This document shows, piece by piece, positions 6,471 through 12,912 of a stretch of 12,912 bases of DNA. The DNA is from JAZGHN01 sp964496725 (GTDB taxonomy: Bacteria; Chloroflexota; Dehalococcoidia; Dehalococcoidales; E44-bin46): contig CAZCAS010000032.1 in NCBI GenBank assembly GCA_964496725.1, positions 1 to 12,912 on the forward strand. The letters run 5' to 3'. How positions within the stretch are numbered: position 1 is the stretch's first letter; every line of letters begins with the position of its first letter. The notes under the pieces were generated by a model. The model was not told where the DNA came from and made no database searches. It saw only the letters and a program-made list of their open reading frames with translations. A program made the position numbers and the translations under genes.

Positions 6471-6899
6471 ATGAAAGGTGAAAAAGGCTTCAGCCTAGCC
6501 GAGGTTATGATTTCCATTGCCCTGCTGGGGATAGTTTCCGTTGCCTTTTTCAGTGCTATGTCCACTGCCTCCCAGGCGGTCTTTATTGCTGATGAACAGA
6601 CATCTGCCGAAAGCCTGGCCCGCAGTGAGATGGAATATGTTAAGAGCCAGAATTATAGTACTGCCCCCTGGTCTTACGAGCTCCCTTCGGGGACATCGCC
6701 TACGGGGCAGTTTCCAGGATGGTGGGATGGAGAAGACCCGCATGCGCTTCCCCCCGGCTATGATGGCTATATTATCACCGTCAGTGTTGAGCCGCTGCAT
6801 GCTCTCGATAACGGTATCCAGAAGATAACGGTGGTTGTCAGCCATATGGAAAAACCGGAGGTAGTTAGTTTAGAAAGTTACCGGTCGATGCGGCTATGA
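6471..6899 (+). CDS. PilV-like type IV minor prepilin
   Basis: A 142-residue prepilin. The leader MKGEKG precedes FSLAEVMISIALLGIVSVAF, so the predicted cleavage is after G6, with N-methylated F at +1 and the required Glu at +5. The hydrophobic stretch is the pilin alpha-1 membrane anchor and pilus core. The rest is a small globular domain with GFSLAEV-class features such as DEQTSAESLARSEMEYVKSQ, typical of PilV/GspI-type minor pilins, and no cysteines. If translation began at 6462 the leader would only gain MRL. It overlaps the next pilin gene by four bases (ATGA). With the following two genes it forms a minor-pilin trio that probably primes pilus assembly. It could be a major pilin, but size and context argue against that. 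Confidence 0.85.
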   Translation: MKGEKGFSLAEVMISIALLGIVSVAFFSAMSTASQAVFIADEQTSAESLARSEMEYVKSQNYSTAPWSYELPSGTSPTGQFPGWWDGEDPHALPPGYDGYIITVSVEPLHALDNGIQKITVVVSHMEKPEVVSLESYRSMRL

Positions 6900-7429
6900 A
6901 GAAGCATAAGTTAGGGATAATAAGTAAGAGCCAGATGGGTTTTACCATAGTGGAGCTAATGCTTGCTCTTGCCATTAGTGGTGTTCTCTCCACTGGCGTT
7001 ACTATGACCCTTTTTCAGCTGGTTACCGGGAGTGCTCGCACCAGTAACCATATGACTGCCGTCAGGCAGGTGCAGAATGCTGGCTACTGGGTGAGCCGTG
7101 ATGCCCAGCTGATTCAAGGGGAGCCTGATATTGTGGAGGACGGTGATGGGCAGCTTGAGTCTGTCACCTTAAGCTGGATTGATTGGAATGACACGCTGAA
7201 CACGGTTATTTATACCTTTGAGGGTGCGGCTGAGGGTATGGAATTATGGCGTGACGATGGGGTGCAGCAGGCTCTGATAGCTCGATTTATCGACCCAGCC
7301 CCAGCAAAGACCATGTGTGACTTTACCGGGGGTGTTTTTACTTTCACGGTAACTGTTACCGTAGGCGCTGGCTCGCAAGAACAGAGTGAGAGCCGGGTAT
7401 ATAGGATAGTTCCCAGACCAGGCTCGTAG
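6896..7429 (+). CDS. PilW/GspJ-like type IV minor prepilin
   Basis: A 177-residue prepilin. The basic leader ends SQMG (12-15), and the mature protein starts FTIVELMLALAISGVLSTGV with Glu at +5, so it should be cleaved after G15 by the same prepilin peptidase. The downstream MTLFQLVTGSARTSNHMTAVRQVQNAGYWVSRDAQ is the alpha-1 extension seen in PilW/GspJ-type proteins. The remainder is a beta-rich head (LESVTLSWIDW, NTVIYTFEG, FTFTVTVTVG), consistent with the GspJ fold. The start codon overlaps the upstream stop, indicating coupled translation. It lies between the PilV-like and PilX-like genes, as in minor-pilin operons, where these proteins form the tip-initiating complex in the membrane. Confidence 0.85.
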   Translation: MKKHKLGIISKSQMGFTIVELMLALAISGVLSTGVTMTLFQLVTGSARTSNHMTAVRQVQNAGYWVSRDAQLIQGEPDIVEDGDGQLESVTLSWIDWNDTLNTVIYTFEGAAEGMELWRDDGVQQALIARFIDPAPAKTMCDFTGGVFTFTVTVTVGAGSQEQSESRVYRIVPRPGS

Positions 7430-7434
7430 TAGCC

Positions 7435-7444
7435 AGGAGAGGAG
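7435..7444 (+). promoter_or_regulatory. Double ribosome binding site AGGAGAGGAG
   Basis: Two overlapping AGGAG elements precede TTG at 7446 and GTG at 7449. The GTG has nine bases from the first and four from the second. The TTG has six from the first and only one from the second. GTG is preferred on codon and spacing grounds. Confidence 0.5.
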
Positions 7445-7448
7445 ATTG

Positions 7449-9785
7449 GTGAAGGGAAAGGCGTCGAAGAAACTGGTTAAGGGTGAGAAGGGGCAGGCTC
7501 TTATGATAGTCCTGGTCATGATGCTTTTCGGTAGCCTTATCATCGCCCCGTTTCTCTCTTATATGAGCTCCGGGCTTAAGGTTGGCCAGGATGTCTATGA
7601 GGAGGGGATGTATCTGTTATACGCTGCTGACTCCGGCGTTGAGGATGTCATATGGCAGGTGAACAATAAAAACCTGAATAGCGACCTGTTCGGCGGTGAT
7701 GACCCTGATTATGACCAGTATGCCTATTCTGACTACGACCCTGACAACTACACGTGGGATTACGACCTAGCACCGGATGCATATGGTAATAAGGTAAATG
7801 ACAGAGATGTGAAGATTACTTTAGAGAATATCTGGGTTCCCAAGGGTATAGATGCTCCAAGCCCGGAGGAGGCAAGGCTGATTGTTGAGGGTACCGAGGA
7901 GAATCCGCCTAAGCTGATGATAGTCGGCGGTCTCAGCGGGACGTCAGCGACGAAGTACCAAATCGGGATTATCTATTATTATGGTAGTGAGGGACCCAGC
8001 GCTCTGCAGGTGCAGAAGGTAGGCATATGGCTGCCGACTGGCTTTCACTACGTGGGCGATTGTAGCCTGGCTGGTGACTCCGATACGGCTCCATATGCTG
8101 ACCCAGCTGTTGATGAACATTACAAGAGTGGCGAGGCTGTGGTCTGGACTCTCGGCTCTGTTCCGTTGAGTGATTTCCCTGGCTCTGGCAGTACCGGCTC
8201 CCCGATGGTGAAGAGCTTCACCTTCCAATTTTCAGGTCCATCACAGCAGTTCCCCGCGGCGGCTATCTCCTGGGTAGATACCAATGGAGTTAGCGGTATT
8301 GATTATGCCTGGGATGCCGATGTCCAGATATATAGGATTCTTTCCACGGCTGGTGTCACCGATAAGAAGACCACTGTTGAAGCTTATGCGGCTAAAATTG
8401 AAATGCGCAAGCTCGGCGCAGAGGTGTCGGGAGACTACGTCGCTGTTGGCAATACCCTGATGATGCCTGACCCTGATCAGAGTAGCGTCCGGAATCGTCT
8501 TCTTAAGGAGAGTAGCGCCACCATCGCTTCGGGCAGTAGCGAAGGCCAGATTCCGGCTAATGCCACCATGAAGGCCGCCTATCTCTACTGGTCAGGATTT
8601 ATAGACCATTATTACTGGTATTGGTACACTAATCAGGGGAAAAAGGACCCTTATCCTAGTGGGTGGTATTTTAGCAGTGACACAGACGACTTGACAGGGC
8701 AAGTGTATGACGCCGATAACCTGCCCGAAATAATTGCCAATGCTAAAATTAACACCGTCAGCTTCGGTACCGCTGGTGCCATGCATAATGTAACCGCTGA
8801 CCACTGGCAGGTATGCATTAAAACTAATGACTCCCCCAATTGTTGGTACTATTGTTGCCTTTATGATGCCACTGCTCTGATTGAGCAGTTCATTGACGAC
8901 GAGGTGGTTGGCCCCAATGGCAGTGGCACCTATACCTTGAGTCATGTCGATGAGGTCATAGACCAGACTCCGCCCAGGACAAACTTTCCCCGCACACCAG
9001 ACCTTCCTTCAAGTAACCATACGTCTCCGGGATATTCGTTCTATCTCTATAACTCTTCCGGCAGCTCTACCGTAGGCTACACCGGCTATCCCCTGGGCAC
9101 CCCAGCGACAAAATTACCTGGGGCTAGTTCTTACGATCCGAATAAGCAAATTCCGGATACCGGGAATACGCAGAACAGGTACAATGCTTCTTATGCTGGC
9201 TGGTCGCTGGTTATCATCTACTCCAGCCCGGATACTCAGGGACACCAGTTGTACCTTTACGATATAAAGAACCCCAATTTTACCTTTGCCGAGGGCTTTG
9301 GCGATAATGCCGACCCTGATTTTGATGGTGATGGTCAACCCGGAGGCAAGATTAGCGGCTTTCTCGTCCCGCCCCAGATTTCGGGCGAGACCAATGCCGC
9401 TAAGCTTACCTGCTTTGTTGGCGAGGGGGATCAGGCCAATACTAACGATTATATCAAGGTTACCGGACCCAGCGGTACCTGGAGGAGGCTCTGGGACGGC
9501 ATCAATACCACCAGTAATTCCAAGTATAGCCCTAATAATATCTGGAACAGCCGGTCTCTAGTGCTCGGTACCGTTAGCGGGGTTGATATTGACACACCGG
9601 GAGTAGACCCTACCGCTAACCCGCCACAATATATCACTTGGAGTAGCAACGTGTTGAGGTCGGGGGACACCTATGCTGAGATTAACCTGCCTTCCCCCAG
9701 TGATGGGTTTACTCTGATCTATATCATTCTCTCCTTCCGTAGCGAGGTTACCAGCGGAGGTACTCTTAGTTACTTAGTGAGGTGA
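7449..9785 (+). CDS. Large PilX/GspK-like pilin with adhesin-like ectodomain
   Basis: A 778-residue protein with a pilin-like N-terminus: leader ending KGEKG (11-15), then QALMIVLVMMLFGSLIIAPF, then LLYAADSGVEDVIWQV as in PilX/GspK proteins. Position +5 is Ile instead of Glu, a known trait of GspK-type tip pilins. The ectodomain is far larger than usual (PilX about 200, GspK about 320). It has an Asp/Tyr-rich stretch, beta-rich segments, an aromatic patch around W381, a SYAGWSLVIIY block near 582-590 and an acidic D622-P-D-F-D-G-D-G loop that looks like a calcium site. ATMKAAYLYWSG and YAGWSLV resemble blocks in secreted bacterial surface repeat proteins. Last of three pilin genes, it may be the pilus-tip adhesin, doing the work of PilX plus PilY1. 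That function is inferred; GTG (7449) versus TTG (7446) start is unresolved. Confidence 0.75.
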   Translation: MKGKASKKLVKGEKGQALMIVLVMMLFGSLIIAPFLSYMSSGLKVGQDVYEEGMYLLYAADSGVEDVIWQVNNKNLNSDLFGGDDPDYDQYAYSDYDPDNYTWDYDLAPDAYGNKVNDRDVKITLENIWVPKGIDAPSPEEARLIVEGTEENPPKLMIVGGLSGTSATKYQIGIIYYYGSEGPSALQVQKVGIWLPTGFHYVGDCSLAGDSDTAPYADPAVDEHYKSGEAVVWTLGSVPLSDFPGSGSTGSPMVKSFTFQFSGPSQQFPAAAISWVDTNGVSGIDYAWDADVQIYRILSTAGVTDKKTTVEAYAAKIEMRKLGAEVSGDYVAVGNTLMMPDPDQSSVRNRLLKESSATIASGSSEGQIPANATMKAAYLYWSGFIDHYYWYWYTNQGKKDPYPSGWYFSSDTDDLTGQVYDADNLPEIIANAKINTVSFGTAGAMHNVTADHWQVCIKTNDSPNCWYYCCLYDATALIEQFIDDEVVGPNGSGTYTLSHVDEVIDQTPPRTNFPRTPDLPSSNHTSPGYSFYLYNSSGSSTVGYTGYPLGTPATKLPGASSYDPNKQIPDTGNTQNRYNASYAGWSLVIIYSSPDTQGHQLYLYDIKNPNFTFAEGFGDNADPDFDGDGQPGGKISGFLVPPQISGETNAAKLTCFVGEGDQANTNDYIKVTGPSGTWRRLWDGINTTSNSKYSPNNIWNSRSLVLGTVSGVDIDTPGVDPTANPPQYITWSSNVLRSGDTYAEINLPSPSDGFTLIYIILSFRSEVTSGGTLSYLVR

Positions 9786-9786
9786 T
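9779..9786 (+). promoter_or_regulatory. Ribosome binding site that decides the pilO-like start
   Basis: GAGGTGAT is an eight-base match to the Shine-Dalgarno consensus. It ends four bases before ATG 9791, whereas GTG 9782 and ATG 9785 lie inside it and cannot be its targets. It overlaps the stop of the upstream pilin-adhesin gene. Confidence 0.6.
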
Positions 9787-9790
9787 GAAA

Positions 9791-10372
9791 ATGAGGTTAG
9801 GTAGGACAGCCTGGCTAGTTTTGGGAATTGGCGCTTTCGTTATTGCCTTTGCTACCCTGGCTATGATTTATGCCCGGCAGCATGGCGAGGGGAAGGAGCT
9901 GGAGCAAAATTTGGCTGGGACTCAGACTCAGTTGACCAAGCTCATTTTGGGGAGGGAGTCCCTGGAAGGCGAGCTGGCCCAGCAGCAGAGCGAACTGGGT
10001 GAAGCTCACGCATCTCTCAGTAGCGCTGTGGCAAGCTTTCCCAGACTGGAGGCGAGTATTGAGTACAATGAGGTATTATCTGAGCTTGCCGACAGGTACA
10101 GCCTGGAGATAATGAGTATGGCGGCGGAGAACCCGCGTGAGAAAGAGGTAGAGGATATTATCTTCGTTACTATCTCTTTTGAGGTGAAGGTTAGGGGTGA
10201 GGTGAATAGTGTACTTAGCCTGGTTGATGCCATAGCTAAGGATGAGCGTTTTGCCAGTGCTACCGTGGAAGTAGTGGATATAAGAGTCCCTGAGCCTCAA
10301 CCCGTCTGGGAGGAGAGGGAACTGCCGACAGCCACCATTAAGTTTGTTGGCTATAGCTACGGGGGTGAATAA
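9791..10372 (+). CDS. pilO: PilO-like inner-membrane alignment protein
   Basis: A 193-residue bitopic membrane protein. A short basic N-terminus precedes one transmembrane helix (about 6-26, WLVLGIGAFVIAFATLAMIY). A Gln/Glu-rich coiled coil follows (about 32-85, with KELEQNLAGTQTQLTKL and LEGELAQQQSELGEAHASL), then a ferredoxin-like domain with strands ISFEVKVRGEV and SATVEVVDIRV separated by the helix SVLSLVDAIAKD. This helix, coiled coil and ferredoxin order is the PilO/PilN plan. PilO dimerises with PilN to link the cytoplasmic PilM ring to the assembly platform. Here it precedes the pilM-pilN fusion, the reverse of the usual pilMNO order. Sequence identity to known PilO is weak by eye; the call rests on architecture and neighbourhood. 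Confidence 0.72.
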   Translation: MRLGRTAWLVLGIGAFVIAFATLAMIYARQHGEGKELEQNLAGTQTQLTKLILGRESLEGELAQQQSELGEAHASLSSAVASFPRLEASIEYNEVLSELADRYSLEIMSMAAENPREKEVEDIIFVTISFEVKVRGEVNSVLSLVDAIAKDERFASATVEVVDIRVPEPQPVWEERELPTATIKFVGYSYGGE

Positions 10373-10374
10373 CT

Positions 10375-11829
10375 ATGGCGGAAAAAGTTACTACCGTATT
10401 CGTTAGAGATGACGCAGTTAACCTGCTGGTAGTTGAGGGCAAGGGGGTAAAGAAGTGGGCTAGCTTACCCTTGGAGCCAGGTCTGGTCAACCAGGGGCTT
10501 GTCCTGGATGAAGCCAGGGTTTCTGAGGAGCTTAGTAAGCTATTTAGGCTGACGAAGATCGGGACGAAGAAGGTTGTTGCCGGTCTAAGCGGGCTCAATT
10601 CCTTATACCGTCTGATTTCCCTGCCCGAACTGCCGGATGCGATACTTCCTGAGGCGGTAAAGCAGGAGGCAAAAAGGGTGATACCAATGCCTTTAGAAGA
10701 AGTCTACCTTTCATATCAGCGTCTTCCTGCCCCGCCGGGAGAAACCCACGTTTTCTTAGCCGTTTTTCCCCGCAATGTGGCTGATGTCCTGGTCAGGACA
10801 CTGCGTAAGGCAGGTGTTCAACCATATGTTATGGACCTAGCCCCGTTAGCCCTGTGCCGCACCCTGGATGAGCCCAGGGCGATAATTATTAATACCAAGT
10901 TAGACCACCTTGACATTGTGGTTATGGAAGATAGGCTCCCACAGCTAATCCACCGGCTATCTTTGGACGGTGAGGTTACATCGGCGGCGGAAAGGCTATC
11001 GGCTATAACTGAAGAGGTTGATAGGACTGTCGACTTCTATAATTCCAGCCACCGGGAAGACCCTCTGGATTCAACGGTGCCGATGTTTATTTGTAGTGAC
11101 TTAGACCGTTTGCCGGAAGGCTGGCAATCGCTGGGGGGCAAGTTGGGGTGTCCGGTGTCAATATTGCCATCGCCGGTAGAATCTCCTGAGGGCTTTGACG
11201 CCAATGACTTTATGGTCAACATCGGGCTGGCGCTTAAAGAGCTTAAGTACGAAAGGGACGGGGATAACGTTTCCCTGGTGAATTTTAATGCTCTGCCTGA
11301 GGCTTACCAGCCCAAGGTTGTTGGCTTACGAAGCGTCCTTGGCCGGGTTGGTATCGTACTCGGCGCTGGCTTATTGATTTTCATGGGATTTATGGTCCAC
11401 AACCAGTCTGGATATAACTCGCTGCTGAATTCCCAGCTAGCCCCGCTTCAAAGCAGTATTGCCCTGCAGCTTGGTGAAGCGGCAGCACTGCAGCAGCAGA
11501 TTAAGGATGTAGGAGCCCAGCTTGCGCCGGTGGAGACCAGGGCGGGACTATTTAATAATACCTTAGCCTCTCTGGAAGCCGGTCGGGAACAGGTGAGCGG
11601 TGACTTGGTCAATATTGTTAACCTGACGCCAGGGGCTATAAGACTGACCGGGATTGAACATGAGGGTGAAACGATAAAGGTAAAGGGCATAGCCCCAATT
11701 GAGGAGAATGCTTTCGGATATGCCAGAGATTTAAGGACCAGCTTTGGCAACGTTATCGTCTCATCTATAAATGCGCGAGAGCAACATGGGTGGATTATAT
11801 GGTACGATTTTGAACTTTTGATAAAGTAG
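10375..11829 (+). CDS. PilM-PilN fusion protein
   Basis: A 484-residue protein with an actin-like PilM domain (about 1-290) joined to a PilN domain. Seen in the PilM part: LSGLNSLYRLISLPELP, VKQEAKRVIPMPLEEVYLSY, LRKAGVQPYVMDLAPLALCR and a LSAITEEVDRTVDFYNSS helix, all matching PilM order. At 299-309 VSLVNFNALPE corresponds to the short INLLP peptide of PilN that docks into PilM. One transmembrane helix follows (about 324-341), then a coiled coil and a ferredoxin-like domain (VNLTPGAIRLTGIEHEGETI, SFGNVIVSSINAREQ). The nucleotide motifs are degenerate: DxG is absent at residues 6-17 and at 169-181, and the GG of the adenosine loop reads CSDLDRL. In a monoderm this fused protein would bridge cytoplasm and membrane without PilP/PilQ. 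It lies two bases after pilO. The fusion call is strong; ATP binding is doubtful. Confidence 0.85.
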   Translation: MAEKVTTVFVRDDAVNLLVVEGKGVKKWASLPLEPGLVNQGLVLDEARVSEELSKLFRLTKIGTKKVVAGLSGLNSLYRLISLPELPDAILPEAVKQEAKRVIPMPLEEVYLSYQRLPAPPGETHVFLAVFPRNVADVLVRTLRKAGVQPYVMDLAPLALCRTLDEPRAIIINTKLDHLDIVVMEDRLPQLIHRLSLDGEVTSAAERLSAITEEVDRTVDFYNSSHREDPLDSTVPMFICSDLDRLPEGWQSLGGKLGCPVSILPSPVESPEGFDANDFMVNIGLALKELKYERDGDNVSLVNFNALPEAYQPKVVGLRSVLGRVGIVLGAGLLIFMGFMVHNQSGYNSLLNSQLAPLQSSIALQLGEAAALQQQIKDVGAQLAPVETRAGLFNNTLASLEAGREQVSGDLVNIVNLTPGAIRLTGIEHEGETIKVKGIAPIEENAFGYARDLRTSFGNVIVSSINAREQHGWIIWYDFELLIK

Positions 11830-11838
11830 GGACGAGGA

Positions 11839-12909
11839 ATGGATATCTCTTCATTACTGCGTAAAGCTAAGTCGGTGGATGCTTCCGATTTGCACCTGGT
11901 TGTTGATAGCCCGGCGCTATTGCGGATTAACGGCAAACTGGAGTCGCTGGAAGGGGCAACAGCACTAACTGCTGATGATATAAACCAGGCTTTCCTGCAG
12001 TTAACTACGCCTCAGGAGAGGGAAGAGTTCAACAGCCAGCTGGAGCTTGATTTTGGCTTTACCTTAGCTGATGTTGGTCGTCTCCGCTGCAATGCTGCTC
12101 AGCAGCGCGGTACCGTCAGCCTTGCCATACGCTTGTTGCCGGAGCAAATCCCGACTATAGATGAGCTAGGACTGCCTCAGATATATAAGGATCTTGCCCT
12201 CAAGCCGCGAGGACTGATAATAGTTACCGGACCTACCGGTAGCGGTAAGACCACCACCCAGTCGGCTATGATTCACCATCTGAACACCACGGAAAGTCGC
12301 CATGTGGTTACCATGGAAGACCCTATTGAGTATATTCACCCCACTCTTAAATGTGCCATAACCCAGCGGCAGTTGGGCACCGATACCCTGTCCTTTGCTG
12401 AGGCATTGAGGCATGTCTTGAGGCAGGACCCGGATGTAATTCTGGTGGGTGAGATGAGGGACCTGGATACTGCCTCGGCGGTGCTTACCCTGGCTGAGAC
12501 TGGCCACCTAATCCTCTCTACCGGTCATGCCCCCAGTTCCTCCCAGGCGGCGGAGAGGATAATAGATTTGTTCCCGCCCCATGAGCGCCATCTGGCTCAG
12601 ATGCGTCTGGCTTCACTGCTGGTGGCTATACTCTGCCAGGTGCTTGTCCCCCGCGCTGATGGCAAAGGGAGAATCGCTGCCGTAGAGGTTATGCTGGCTA
12701 ACCCGCCGGTGAGGAGTCTAATCCGCGAAGGCAAGATGTATCTCCTGCATAACGTAATCCGTACTCACCGGGAAATAGGCATGATTTCACTGGATGAAGC
12801 CCTGGTTAACCTTTACCTCAGGCGAGTCATCACCGATGAAACCCTGTTCGCTTTCTGCAACGACCGCCCTGAAGTAGAGAAGCTTATCGGCAGGTTAAAA
12901 ATAGCCTAA
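11839..12909 (+). CDS. pilT: PilT-type pilus retraction ATPase
   Basis: A 356-residue hexameric cytoplasmic ATPase that depolymerises the pilus, giving twitching motility or DNA uptake; length is normal for PilT. Seen: a PAS-like N-domain starting SVDASDLHLVVDSPALLRIN, Walker A GPTGSGKTTT (131-140), EDPIEYIHP (Asp box region), Walker B DPDVILVGEMRD (197-208), His box GHLILSTGHA (222-231), and PVRSLIREGK corresponding to the AIRNLIRE motif needed for retraction. It has no zinc cysteines, so it is not a second PilB. The His box reads TGHA where most PilT have TLHT, but H230 is kept. AGGG at 11828-11831 lies seven bases before the start. It is the last complete gene here; only three bases follow its stop, so the operon may continue. 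Confidence 0.93.
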   Translation: MDISSLLRKAKSVDASDLHLVVDSPALLRINGKLESLEGATALTADDINQAFLQLTTPQEREEFNSQLELDFGFTLADVGRLRCNAAQQRGTVSLAIRLLPEQIPTIDELGLPQIYKDLALKPRGLIIVTGPTGSGKTTTQSAMIHHLNTTESRHVVTMEDPIEYIHPTLKCAITQRQLGTDTLSFAEALRHVLRQDPDVILVGEMRDLDTASAVLTLAETGHLILSTGHAPSSSQAAERIIDLFPPHERHLAQMRLASLLVAILCQVLVPRADGKGRIAAVEVMLANPPVRSLIREGKMYLLHNVIRTHREIGMISLDEALVNLYLRRVITDETLFAFCNDRPEVEKLIGRLKIA

Positions 12910-12912
12910 CCC

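Noticed and set aside
7430..7448. Gap between the second pilin and the pilin-adhesin considered as a terminator or promoter site.
   Set aside because: It is only 19 bases long, has no hairpin, and is filled by a double ribosome binding site.
11448..11936. Leftward 162-codon open frame across the pilM-N/pilT junction.
   Set aside because: It spans two well-supported genes on the other strand and its translation has no family features.

Overview
The window looks like bacterial chromosomal DNA from a monoderm, most likely a Chloroflexota member of the Dehalococcoidia type. That placement is inference: it rests on a type IV pilus cluster with no sign of the outer-membrane genes pilP or pilQ, on a PilM-PilN fusion, and on the bifunctional phosphoglucose/phosphomannose isomerase. 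Coding density is very high, with genes overlapping or separated by a few bases. Start codons are mostly ATG, with one likely GTG. I found no RNA genes, insertion sequences or CRISPR arrays.

Layout. Positions 1-2368 hold a leftward sugar-metabolism operon, read from right to left. It encodes a bifunctional phosphoglucose/phosphomannose isomerase, a sugar-1-phosphate nucleotidylyltransferase and a TreT-like trehalose synthase that runs off the left edge. Positions 2369-2576 are the only sizeable intergenic region. It carries a convincing leftward extended -10 promoter and five exact copies, in mixed orientation, of the 7-mer ACCTATT/AATAGGT. Positions 2577-12909 hold one rightward, tightly packed operon. 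Its order is a small excisionase/MerR-like helix-turn-helix protein, PilB ATPase, PilC platform protein, three pilin-like proteins (PilV-, PilW- and PilX/GspK-like, the last with a large adhesin-like ectodomain), a PilO-like protein, a PilM-PilN fusion and PilT.

How the genes fit together. PilB (extension) and PilT (retraction) drive a pilus through PilC. PilM-N and PilO form the inner-membrane alignment complex. The three minor pilins probably prime assembly and put the large beta-rich protein at the tip. No obvious major pilin or prepilin peptidase lies in the window, so these must be encoded elsewhere. The left operon would supply sugar phosphates, an NDP-sugar and a trehalose-type disaccharide. 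It may share regulation with the pilus operon through the common intergenic sites.

The most unusual points are PilB's N-terminal extension (two tandem copies of a degenerate PD-(D/E)XK-nuclease-like domain), the overlapping helix-turn-helix gene in front of it, the repeated ACCTATT sites, the PilM domain that has lost its nucleotide-binding motifs, and the 778-residue pilin-adhesin.
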